Part shown: positions 37,839-64,000 of the stretch, in pieces
How the letters are laid out: every line of letters starts with the position of its first letter
Numbering within the stretch: the stretch's first letter is position 1
Assembly: GCF_052324685.1 (NCBI RefSeq)
Contig: NC_135225.1
Location: 4,478,129-4,542,128 of the forward strand
Direction: 5' to 3'
Length of the DNA: 64,000 nt
Source of the DNA: Brachyhypopomus gauderio
Lineage: Eukaryota; Chordata; Actinopteri; Gymnotiformes; Hypopomidae
Translations under genes and position numbers: made by a program
Notes under the pieces: generated by a model
What the model was told of the DNA's origin: nothing
The model's input: the letters and a program-made list of their open reading frames with translations, nothing else
Database searches by the model: none

Positions 37839-39610
37839 ATATGGAGTGAAAGAAAACACAGTTTAAAACCTAGACATGAGGCACAAGGCCCACAGCTGTC
37901 TCCTCTGCCAAAAACATAGCTATTCTAGCCCTAACCCTAGGTATTTTGGAACACAGCGCATATGAACAGAGCATAGTGAAGAGCTAAGCAACATAGTGAA
38001 GAAACACAATATTGAACATCCAGAGCACATCACGACTGCAAAAGCAAAGTTTAGAGACAGAGAGACATTGTGTTAGACACTCTGAAGTGACCTATAGTGA
38101 AATGTTAATTCTACTGAGAAAAACAAATGACCCCTTGCCAAAAATGCAATGAACAAAGCTTAAGTAAGTCCAATGACCCTTAGATAAACATGTGGAAGAT
38201 GCAGCATTAGTTTTTGTGTTTCCCAAACACAATTGCCCATCAGCAAGTAGAGGATGTGTGAGCGTGAGAGCAATCCCCAGGCTAACACAGCGTTCCCGCA
38301 CGGGCTCCTCAACCTTTCACAACCCCATTTCCTGCACCATAAGCGAGCTGGGTGTAATCTTTATGGGGACATCAGGCTTTTGCTGAGTCACAGCCGTAAA
38401 GGACAATGCCACCCACGTGTCTCATTAGACATAATGGAGACTCAAGATGTTGGCAGTGAACCAAGTGCGCTTTCTCTTCTGCAAAGCATAAACAATTTAA
38501 CCTGCATGACCCACTCCTCCGCCTTATTGTGAAATTATAATTATTCCCATAAATATAATAGTAAAGGCAGTAATTTGATAGGTTTGCAACATTAAATGCA
38601 TAAATTGTTCAGTGGGCTTCTTTTTCATAGTATACCACATAGCAAAGCGACATTTATATATGTATATGCATATATATATATAGTCACTTTAGAGAAGGCA
38701 CAGGATAAACAAACTTTGTTTAAGTATAAGTACAAAGGGGTGTCACAGATGATATATAATCATTTGACATAATTTTCAACCATCCAGTGAGCACTCCTAG
38801 TAATTATGACATAACTAAATGGTCATAAAAGAAAAAAAAACACATTTTCAGATTATTGCCTAGCCTTGCTGATTATTAGAGAAAGGGGATATCTTAGTTG
38901 TGAAGAATATTTCTACTTTTTAAATAAAAACCACTGTGCTCTAATCAATCAGAACAGAAACTAAGCGTACATGGGTGAGAGATCCTATTTTAATCTGCAG
39001 GAATTTGGGAAATATACTGATGGTTCACATCTGAGTGTGGAGCAGCAGGGAGCACTAGAAACCACCCAATTCAACAGGAGTGATATGTTACCATAGCTGG
39101 ACTACCAGGGTCTTACTGGCAGGAAAATATGCATAAGAGACTAATAATCAGCAATAAGTTAAGCTAAATCTGCATAAACCCAGATCTCATTTTCTTGTAA
39201 GAACAAAAGACTGCTCATGATTAATCTTCATCCATCTGCACTATAACAGAAAATGAAATGCAACACAAAATGCCCTGGGGACACAGGCATAGATGAGAGT
39301 TATTTAATAGTGTTGAGACTTGAGTTCTCTCATAAAGGCAGACAAGAACATAAAGAGGAAGTGTCACAAGGGAGAGAAGAAAAACAAGTAAAAATCAGGC
39401 TTCCAACTGCAGAACACAGCGCACGGTCCACAGGGTCTGTCTGAAGGCCACAACCCCCCCGAGCTTATCTTAAACGTGACCTCTTCTGTGAGGAGGTTAA
39501 GGATGCAAGTCTACTGCGTCCCTTTAAACTATGTTAGAAGGATGTGGTCCCCATGTGCCTGTGTGATGTCTATGGTCCTCACTCACGGCGCTGAAGTGGC
39601 CAATGGTGCA

Positions 39611-39640
39611 AACACACGCACACCCACACGCACACACACA

Positions 39641-39689
<49 letters not shown>

Positions 39690-39697
39690 CACACACA
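39611..39697. repeat. (CA)n microsatellite
   Basis: About 40 CA dinucleotides with few interruptions. Confidence 0.95.
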
Positions 39698-40239
39698 TTT
39701 TATAAAAACAGTGATGTATCAAAATAATGAAGTAACAAATGACTTTGTTAAACCAAACTAGATGGTTTAATAGATGGCTGTATATTGTAAAGTTCTTCAG
39801 AGTTGCCCATTACTGGACAGTTTGGGATGATGCTCTGTGGTTCTCCTAACCAGCTTCATGAGGCAACACCTGTGATGCCCCAAAATCATACTCATGTAAC
39901 CTGAGCATTCTCATTGTAAGATGAAGGGCACAATTTATTAATTTTTTGAGGAGGCAATTAAAATTTCATTATATATACATGGTTTTGGGAAAAAATCATA
40001 TACAGGCCATCAACATTAACTATATTTGTCTTAGAAGCAAATTTAAGTATAGACCATTAGCTAAAAATGACTTTAAGACAATGAAGAACATATATTCAGT
40101 CATGTGTAGACTGGCAGTGTAAATATTCCACGAGAGTAACTGCAGTGAACTTTAGTAAGATACATAGAGACTTAATACGTATCAAAATGATGAAGCTTAT
40201 GAAGTGTCTCTGTCCATAATGTTTCTCTGGATACCTTTT

Positions 40240-40240
<1 letters not shown>

Positions 40241-40280
<40 letters not shown>

Positions 40281-40289
40281 CTCTCTCTC
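40241..40289. repeat. (CT)n microsatellite
   Basis: About 23 CT dinucleotides with one CAGT interruption. Confidence 0.95.
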
Positions 40290-42484
40290 CTATATATACT
40301 TCTCCTCCACACAGATGCTGATAGACCCGCCACCCCTAATCACTGCTTTCACTGGGAACAAAGAGCTCTCTATTTTGTTCTGAACTGAAGCATTCAGCCC
40401 GTTCAGAATCATGCAGGCTTCAAATGGCAGTTCGGGACATGTTGTGTTATGGTTGTTCATTCATTTCTTTGGTTATTAATCTCCCAACAAGCAGCTCCCT
40501 CAAACTAGTAACTCTACTCCTCATTGTCCAGCCAGTGAGTGGGGTCGTGCACGTCACTGATACACACACAGACACACACAACCACAGACTGCCTTCCAAC
40601 TCAGCAGCCAGAAGTCTAGTCATCTGGATAATCATTATTTAGACTACAGCTGCTTTGGCTCATGTTTCATGAACCGTAGTGTCTCCACTGGGTGACGGCA
40701 CTGTCATGTCACATGAACATAGCTACGATATGATTTGTGTTATATCGCTCCAGTCATGTGCTGTACATTACATAGTTTTCGGGTGAAGGCACGTGCTAGA
40801 AGGTTCCGCCAACCTGAACACTGTGCACTGTACACGTGGTGAGTTAGAGAGGCTGTTGGAGTGGCAGGCACCTCCATTAGAAGACCAACGCAGGTCTGCA
40901 GAGAGACCAGACCTCTGCGCTCCGTTAGCACTACGGATGGAAGCGTCAGGTCTGAGGAGCATCCAATTCACCTTTCCTTTCCTAAATGGTTTGCAGATGC
41001 ACTTTTAATTAACTCAGCACTGGCGGCGAAATGGCGAGGATGTTTTATAGGCCAAACATGCTGCAAAAGGGCCAAGCCATCCATCAGTTAGCTGTTGACC
41101 TCAAGCACGTGACGAAGCATTCTGCTGTAGGTAAAGCGATGACATCATGCTTTAGGTATGCGTGTCAGAATGAAAAAGCAGATAATTTGTCAACAACTTT
41201 GTAATTGATATGCTGATAAATGTTATTGTTCCAATCAGGAAGCTCCAGAGACATCAGCTCCACTAAAATAAAAGCAGTGAAGAGTAAGAGTAAAAGCCTT
41301 TTATGTATTCCAAATGTAAGTTATGGCTGTAATATTACAGTGTTATTACAGTAATATTACACACAGCACCAGTTAAAGACCAGGCAGTGCGGGGACTGGC
41401 AGTGGGAAAACTACTCTAACTTTAAGAGTAAAAGCAGAGGTATTCAAACTTTTTTCTCGTGAGTCCCCCTTCAGGTTTTTTTTTGAGTGGGCCCCATGAA
41501 CTAAAAAAAATTCAATATACAAACTATCATTCAAATTTCCTAGAACCTTTATTATTAATTTGCTAAAAGAAAAAGAAAAACACCCATGAAAATGATCTGC
41601 ACATATGAACATAACACATTCTCCTGCTCTGGGTGGTTTTCAGAAGTGTCCAGAACTAGCCCAAATTCCAATCCCCTTTTCAGCTGCACCGTCACCAAAA
41701 ATTCCCCTGCACATGTGGATAGGTGGAGGGGGAGCAAAGGTCTCTCCTGTGGAGGCTTTTTGTCTTTGCAATATGGCATGCGGCATCATTTTAGAGAATG
41801 TTTAGAGGACTTTGTGGAAGCTTTAATAGCACCCCTCTTTGTGAGTTCAGGTCACTCAATTTCCATTCAAATACTCTTTACTTTTTTCCAGAGAGATTAC
41901 CATGTTTCACGCAATGCCTTCGAGGCCCACTAGTGCCTCACAGTTTGAGTAGTTCCGAGTTAGAGTTATGAGGAGTAGGTTTGGGTAAGAAACACATCTT
42001 CAGCCTCAGACATAGCCATGTGACTTTCATTTCCTTAATTTCATACATAATTTCTGTATGACAGCTCTGTTTGGCTGTGGCTATCTAATCCACTGCATGA
42101 ATATTCCAAGAGTAACAGTAGACCCCTGTCATTTCTAAAGTTACCTGCAATGGATTGCCTGCAACTTTTACTAATAATCACCCACTAAACACACCAGCTC
42201 CACACCAGATTCTGTAGAGGAGGCACAGATCCATCTAGCATCTTTTATATTGACTTTACATTGATCACAGTTATAACAACCTGTAAGTTCTGTGTTGGGA
42301 ATCAGACTGATCGAAGGGGATGTAGAAGCAGTGATGAGGGAAATAAAGAATGGTGACCATGAACCAGCCAGAGTGTTACAGCTATGTGATGCTGACTGGA
42401 CAATGATAAAAAATGTTTCATTGCTTATTATTAATAATAAGAAGAAGAAGAAAAAGAAGAATATTTATTATTTATGCCATATTT

Positions 42485-42755
42485 GTCAATTATAATTTTT
42501 CACTGCAATTGAAATTTGTCCTCCGCATTTACCCATCTGTGCAATTAGAACACACACACTAGTGATTACTAGGGGGCTGTGGATCACACTGCCCAGAGCG
42601 GTGGGCAGCCCTAGCCCGGCACCCGGGGAGCAGTTGGGGTTAGACGCCTTGCTCAAGGGCACCTCAGTCATGGCCTCAGGCCTGGGAATCAAACCCAGGA
42701 CCCTCCAGTCACAAGACCAGTTCCCTAACCACAAGACCATGACTGCCCCCCAGAA
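42485..42755 (-). mobile_element. tRNA-derived SINE inserted in a GAA microsatellite
   Basis: On the minus strand it begins GGGGGGCAGTCATGG, then CTTGTGGTTAGGGAACTGG (box A-like) and GGGTTTGATTCCC (box B-like), the internal promoter of tRNA-derived SINEs. The rest is a familiar teleost dispersed repeat that contains GCCCAGAGCGGTGGGCAG on the + strand. AAG-rich runs followed by AATATT flank both sides, which fits a target duplication in a microsatellite. Confidence 0.65.
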
Positions 42756-43749
42756 GAAGAAGAAGAAGAAACAGGAATATTCTGTGTCTGTCATTGCTGG
42801 CTCCGCTGTTCATTTGCACAAGCTTTCTCAGGCTGCCCAGCCACACTACAGCAGATCAGGGCCGTGAACATTCCCTCCCTGATCCACGTCACTTGGTCTG
42901 CAACCTGTATCAACTTGCATTAACAACCATGTAAACTTTCATGTTTCTCTCTTCTCAACTGTCAGCTACATGCATTATATACACACAGGTAAACATTGTG
43001 ATTGTTTCTTCTTTGTCAAAGCGATTCAAAGTTAGGAGAGCAATGATGAGAACCTGTGACCCAAATCATCAAATCTTCACATTCATGCGGCCATGATGGG
43101 TGAAGACTTTTATACTAATGTACGTGATTCACTTTCTCTCACTTATCACAGCAACCACAGAGACTTCCATAGAAGCCAATTAAATTACACTATTAGAGTA
43201 ATTTAAGCCACATGATTTCTTCAAACATTGTTTTTTTGCTTTTCATATTTTGAGCTCTATGGGATGAAACAAAGGGAAAAAGAGTTACACTATTCTTAAA
43301 AGATTTGATACTCTCCTCCGGTCACAGATTAATCAATGAGAATTTGGATTCCCACCAGAAAGTAATTTTATCCCCAATATGATGTAACTTCAGGGCTAAA
43401 AACTACAAAGTGGTGTAAAGAGATGACAGTTTAATTGATAGCATAATCAGAAGGATTTTGCCTTCTAAGACTTCTCATATGTGTAGCCTAATACAAACAT
43501 GCTAAAGAAGATGCACAGAAAACATAACAACATCCAGACATTTCTGAGAGAAGGGAATTCAGATCCATAACGCTGTTGTACTGTATACAGACCCTGTTCA
43601 TAACAACTAACTAGGACTCTCCAATTGCACAATAGTCTCCCATGTAGACAATGACCTTTTATTCAAGTTGTCAATCATGCAGTGTCATAGGACATAACAG
43701 TAAGAGATGCATGTGACTGAGTAGCACCAATCTGGCTGTCACAGAGGGT

Positions 43750-43878
43750 TAAACCATTCTAAAGCCATTCTAAAGCCATTCTAAAACCATTCTAAAGCCA
43801 TTCTAAAGCAATTCCAAAACCATTCTTAAAGCAGTCTAAAGCCATTCTAAAACCATTCGTAAACCATTCTTAAAACAC
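43750..43878. repeat. 11-bp minisatellite
   Basis: About eleven diverged copies of CCATTCTAAAG. Confidence 0.88.
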
Positions 43879-44889
43879 CTAGACACCAGGACCAGTCCTG
43901 CTCTCATGGACTCTCAGCTGTGATCATGTTTGGCATAGTTGTGCTCAGATCCTGGCAATGGAATGCAACCCTTTTAGGCACTGTTAAGTACTAATGATGT
44001 ATCTATGTATGTATTTCATGTTTATTATTTAAACAGTTTTGTAAATCAAATTCAGATATCCAAAATAATTTAGAACCAATGATCTTCTAAAACATCTCCA
44101 AATGTATGGGAAACTCATTTTGTAAAAATGTTAATATTAAATTGTGTAATTCTTAATTATGCAATTATATAAAACTTCCAAAATGCCCAGGTTATTTGTG
44201 TAGCAAAAATGACCATTTTTACAAGGTTCAACATACACATGGAGACATCAGTCAGTACTGCTTCACACTCCTGATCTCTTAAACTCCACAAAACTAGTTT
44301 ATTTCCTCTCTGCTTTAAAAAGGAAACATTAAGCCTGCTAAACCTCTGACATCATACCCAAGGTTGAGGATATTTACATCATCTGAAACACTTCAGAGCT
44401 GTGAATTCTATTATGCATTAAGTGTAACAGCTAGCCATTTAGTGCAGTAGTTAGCCATACAGCCACTTTCTGATATTTTATTAATGTAAAGAGCTTTATG
44501 TTCTTGATGTCCTGTAGGGCTTAATTTGCTAATTATCTTTAATAGTGAACAGGCCAACTGATTAGACATACAGCATAGTTCATAAAATAAAAAAAAAAAC
44601 GAGGAGCATTGAGTTGGTGTGCTTTTTCACAACGACAGTCAAAATTTAACAAACAAATAAATACATGGACAAACAAACATATATCACGAGATTTTTTGTG
44701 AGTAGTCCAGACAGCGTAATATGAAACAGCAGTAAGGTAGCAGCAGGTGACTTGCGCCATCTAGAGTTCATTTGAGAATCTACATCAATTCACTACGTCA
44801 GTGTCCGTTTCTCATGCAAGACATGCATCTAAATTCATCAGACTTTGATTGTGGAATTACCCGAACACGGACGTAACGACAAAAACACA

Positions 44890-44942
44890 AGATTATGTAT
44901 ATAACTTCACAAGATTATATATATAACTTCACAAGATTGTGT
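44890..44942. repeat. Short tandem repeat, about 24-bp unit
   Basis: Two and a half copies of ACAAGATTATATATATAACTT-like sequence. Confidence 0.75.
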
Positions 44943-45444
44943 CCAAAACAATTGCAGCAGTGATAACCGTGTACACCTTGCTTCCGGCATCATGTTTTGA
45001 CGTGGATATTAACCATGGAAACGAGCTGCTTAACAGACTCGACGTGATGACGTTGACTACTACGTCAGAGTTCCGTAGTGTCCGAGGTTGTACGCATACT
45101 GAAAAAAACGTCCTGCTTTAACGGTTGAGCAAAACGTACTACAGAATCTAGTGCGTACTGCTTACGTATGCCATATACTTATATAGCTTTCGTCAGAATC
45201 CACGGGTCCGCACTAACCGATATTTAGAGTGGGTAAAGGTCTCAGATGTTCACAATCACTTAATATTTTGTGCTTGGCACGATGAAACAAAATGATCCTG
45301 TTGCTTTTACTTTTTTATATACAAAAATGTCTATACATATTGTCTATACATATTGTGCTCCTAAAATAGCCATGCTACACGCGAACAACTTATTTGACAC
45401 GTTTTATTATTATCATCATATTATCATCAATACGATCATAAATC

Positions 45445-45445
<1 letters not shown>

Positions 45446-45526
<81 letters not shown>
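45446..45526. repeat. Compound (ATT)n-(AGT)n microsatellite
   Basis: About 16 ATT triplets run directly into about 11 AGT triplets, and AGT triplets reappear after the retroposon tail at about 45631. Confidence 0.93.
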
Positions 45527-45547
45527 ATTTGGACCCATAGTATAGTT

Positions 45548-45631
45548 AACCTTGTAAATCCTGTAAAGCGCTTTGTGACAACATATGTTGTGAAAAGCGC
45601 TATACAAATATATTTGATTTGATTTGATTTT
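45548..45631 (+). mobile_element. LINE/SINE 3' tail fragment
   Basis: It contains AAAGCGCTTTGTGACAAC, then AAAAGCGCTATACAAATA and ends in a TTTGA repeat. This is the conserved tail of L2-clade LINEs and the SINEs that borrow it in fish. AGT triplets flank it on both sides. Confidence 0.6.
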
Positions 45632-45959
45632 AGTAGTAGTAGTATGGTTGTTGTTTTGCCCTGTCTTTTGCATATCATGGTCATGTTGAGTGGCATACAA
45701 ACAAAACCGCTAATGGGTTCAAAATCATTCCATTGGCGCTAATGTCTTGAGTAAGAAAGGCTTAGGCAAGGGTGTAACGACATTGTTTTTCAAATATTCT
45801 AGGTCACGAAGACAAGAGAAGAGATTAAAAAAATATAATGTATCCTTTATGTTTGTATATGTTTTGTGTTGCAATAACTTTGAAGTATTTGATCAGTGGT
45901 GGGAAGCAATTTACTTACCTGTGTTCCAGCCAGAGACCGGTCTCTGGTTCCAGCCCCTT

Positions 45960-46585
45960 TAAAGATAGGTACTTTTATTTTGAATATTTTCTGGTATCAT
46001 CATGGTAGCGGTTTCACACTTCACGCTGCTGTACGTGGCTCGCTGGTTGTGTAACTAGCTTGTCTTCGTGCTATGTGAGAGTAGTACACTTAGGGGTAGT
46101 CTCCAAATGGATATCATTGTATAACAATAAACGTTTAAACAGATTGGGGTCGTCTGAAAGGTTTGTTGTTGTCTGAAAACAATCTTGTTCACCAGTTAAC
46201 GGTATATCAAAAGCTTGTAGGACGCTTAAATATAAAGTTTTTTTTGTTAACTTGCTATGGTAGGTTAGCAAGCAAGGCTAGCTAGCTAGCTAACAATAAC
46301 AAGAAAGTAGCAGTTCGCACCCACATCGAACACAGGAGAGAAATAACGTGATTGTAGTTCACCAGGTAGTTATATACAGTCAACTTTGAGTTTAGATTCA
46401 TTTGACGTCTTTATATTTGCTTCCTTTATCTTAGTTAATTGGGTTTCGCTAGTTAACTAGCTAGATATAAAGCATTTTGAATAGGAACAATGTGTTTATG
46501 TCCACTAGGTGATGTTATGACATAATACTGTCAATTACAACGAATTCCTCATACTACATTTTGATGTCACCATCCCTGTTTGCAG
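45960..46585 (+). promoter_or_regulatory. Putative promoter and non-coding first exon region of ercc6
   Basis: The ercc6 start codon lies in an exon with a clear upstream acceptor (TGTTTGCAG ending at 46585), so a non-coding first exon must lie upstream, as in human ERCC6. I cannot place its donor or the transcription start. The region has a run of GCTAGC motifs near 46280 and no TATA box at a convincing position. Confidence 0.4.
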
Positions 46586-46595
46586 CTATATTAAA

Positions 46596-61529
<14,934 letters not shown>

Positions 61530-63153
61530 AGGAAGTAGCACACACACGCTGTGGTGCAGATATTTCAATAATGTCTAAAACGATTTCCTACCATCTGTGG
61601 CAGGGCTGGACACTCCCATCTATGGCACTGCAGTTGTTTTTCATGAAATGTTACCTGTTTCAATTTAATGTGTTTTAAAAACATTGCATAGTTTGGAATT
61701 CACCTATTGCAAGGTTTGAACTTTATTACTGATTATGTAATTGGTGAGGTGTTTATTTCTTTCTGGTCTGCATTAATTTATTTTTGTGTTAAACCTGGGA
61801 TTTACTTGATGACTATTGGTACATTACTGTAAAAGGAAAACATCATTCAGGGAGAAAATGCTACGATACAACTGTGATTTACTGTAACTTACAGTTCGTT
61901 TTCTTAAGCTCGCAGCTTTGAGTGAGTCATTCAAATCTACATTACCTCTTGCAAAAAGGTTTATGTTTTGAACCAATGTGTACAAATAATGTCTTCATTA
62001 ATATTTGTTCATTTATTGGTTTAAACATTCCAGTGGTGTAAATATATCTACCTGAAATCATATAATCTGTTTATGATGAAAACTTGGTTCTTGAATGATT
62101 TGCAAGTCAGTACAAGTAATATTATACACATACATGCAACTCAAATGATCCCGAATGTCAGGGAATGTATGGTTGGTTTGTTGTTTAATTTTTTTTGTTT
62201 GTTTTTATTGCTTTTTTATTATTGTCGAGCTGTTAAAGGATACCTGTGGTCCAAATATATTTATACATTTTTGCTCAGAACTTCCCTGTTTTGCCAGTTG
62301 AATGTTTTAAGGCTCATATATTACACCCTTACTAAGATGAGGATGAGGACCTATTGATGACAGTAGATTTCACTGGCTAGGGAATAATTGCAGCATTCTG
62401 TGTGAGTTTCTTGTGTTGACATTGTCATGCTACTCGAAAAACAATTATTCATCACAAGTTAAAACGCATAATATTTCAGTTGAAAAGTTACTAGTTCCTG
62501 ACATAGATTCTTTCTGGAAATCATCCGTGCAATCTGTGACATTTGGGAACTAGAAATTGCAGTTGCTATGTTATCGTTTGCCTGGATTGTCCTTGAATGT
62601 GTGTTGGCTTTTGGACTGCAGTAACCAATAAGAACAACTTAAAATCGCACTTATATGTCATGAAATGCACGGGTAATTTACAGTCAAACTCTGGAACTAT
62701 AATATTCTGAGTTATGAATTTACGGAGTTTGTGAATATGCAATTGCCTGTCATGACGTAAAACTTTGCAGAGCAGAAGCTGCTGACCGTGGTGCTGAAAC
62801 GGCGCGTGACCTGTAAGACAACTGGCCTTAAATGTTCAGATATTACGACAAGTACCTTATTTTGTCATTAGGTCAAAATGCAAAATGCTTTAACGAAATG
62901 GCCGAAATATAGTTTGTAAGAACGATAAAGTTTGTAGTTGAAGATTGATCAAAGGATATCACTATTAAACAAATAAGTGCAAATTCAGCAGGCTTAATCT
63001 GCGTCCACAATTGTATATTATTATTATAATTATAATAATTAATAATAATATGTGGCACAAATGCTATTTATGTATGTACATATTACCGACATCGAAATCA
63101 ACTTTTGAGCAGCGGAGTAAATGTTATTTTAGAACGACTAGCTGCAAAATAAA
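61530..63153 (+). other. ercc6 3'UTR and downstream DNA, end not certain
   Basis: No AATAAA follows the stop codon within the first kilobase. Candidates are ATTAAA at 62964-62969 and AATAAA at 63148-63153. The 3'UTR may end earlier at a weak signal. No other gene is seen. Confidence 0.4.
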
Positions 63154-63299
63154 CATGTAAAAAATCACCCTGAAGTTCTGAAGTTATTTGATTTCAATTT
63201 TTCTATGCTTTCTGCCGAGGTCATAATACCAACTTTATTTTCAGCGGTGCATAAATTAATTACATGCATTTAATAACCAAAATATCATTATATTCCCCC

Positions 63300-64000
63300 C
63301 TTAATATCGTAAACGTTTTACGCCAGGGAAGCGCTTAATAGTGCAGGGGGCCGTAACAGGCTATTATCCTTGTGTAATGCTATTAGAGAACCAATTATGC
63401 GCCATTATACTTCCTTTTTTGCCGTTTATGTGATTTCATCCAATCGCGCCCTTGACTTCAAAATTTCAGCTGGTACTTGGAGCCTCATCTCCAGCGCCGA
63501 GGTGCGACCGTGTCTGTGCTAGGAGTCCCACATGCGTTTTAAAAGTAATTGAAAGGGTCCCGCTGCATATCATTTACGCAAGAAAGGAAAATAAATCCTT
63601 GGACCCCGTGCTGTGAACAAAATCAAAATTTGGACGTACGAGCGCTCAGCAAGTGGATCCCCGCGTAAAGTGGACCCTTAACCCATATAACGAGCAATTA
63701 TTGGTCTTACAGCCAATTTAAAATCCAAAAACAGTCATCTGGATTTTTAATATAAAAAGCGACTGTGGAAAAAAATGCACCAAGCGTGTGTGGTTATGAT
63801 TTGGGAATAACAATACGTAACACGGAGCAATTGGCGAAGTAAAGGTACACATTGCAATTCAGAGATGCCGTTGAGAGTTTGACGTTCACCACCACGTGTG
63901 TCATTCGGTGTGCCGGGCGGACCTATCCAAACGACTTGGAGAAGTCAACACAGGAAATAATCAGATTAGGTCCAGTTACGCGAAAGATTATAAAGGCAAG
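63300..64000 (+). promoter_or_regulatory. Putative regulatory DNA of the next gene downstream
   Basis: The composition changes here: more CpG, fewer simple repeats, and several homeodomain/POU-like words (TAATTGAAAG, CCAATTATGCGCC, ATGCATTTAATAA). TATAAAG at 63989-63995 lies at the window edge. In human, DRGX follows ERCC6 on the same strand, so the next gene may be drgx. This is inference from synteny only. Confidence 0.3.

Larger units (their letters stand above)
36691..42480. other. Intergenic DNA, no gene seen
   Basis: No supported gene. It contains a 12-bp-arm palindrome at 37811-37838, a CA array (39611-39697) and a CT array (40241-40289). Confidence 0.55.

Noticed and set aside
45416..45700. 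Poly-isoleucine and poly-serine/leucine frames
   Set aside because: These are translations of the ATT/AGT compound microsatellite on both strands.

Overview
The window is nuclear DNA of a teleost fish. The evidence is AT-rich intergenic DNA full of microsatellites, fish-type Ty3/gypsy LTR elements, an L2-like LINE tail and a tRNA-derived SINE, plus two split genes whose predicted proteins are recognisably fish-like. The chemokine resembles zebrafish Cxcl12a more than Cxcl12b as far as I can recall them, which would fit an otophysan fish; this is an inference without alignment.

Two protein-coding genes are supported, both on the + strand. The first is cxcl12 (probably cxcl12a; four coding exons, 6675-11538, 98 aa), with a candidate promoter near 6440 and a 3'UTR reaching at least to about 12666. 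The second is ercc6 (CSB; nineteen coding exons, 46596-61529, 1408 aa), the SWI2/SNF2 ATPase of transcription-coupled nucleotide excision repair. All ercc6 exons join in frame. One intron uses a GC donor, and two acceptors sit directly behind TG or CA microsatellites.

The roughly 34 kb between the genes contains no gene I can support. It holds mobile elements of several ages: a very young non-autonomous LTR element (14140-16348, two identical 296-bp LTRs, 5-bp target duplication); a Ty3/gypsy relic (about 24430-26900) carrying a three-level nest of insertions; a LINE relic (about 34970-36690) split by a solo LTR; and a SINE on the minus strand (about 42485-42755). Region 1-6430 is intergenic, with a short interstitial telomere array. 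Region 61530-64000 holds the ercc6 3'UTR and then what looks like regulatory DNA of the next gene.

The two genes do not work in one pathway: CXCL12 is a secreted guidance chemokine and ERCC6 a nuclear chromatin ATPase. Their neighbourhood probably reflects old linkage, since both human orthologues lie on 10q11. The most unusual items are the tandemly duplicated three-way RNA fold in the leader of the young LTR element, which shows a compensatory base change, and the repeat-laden splice sites of ercc6.
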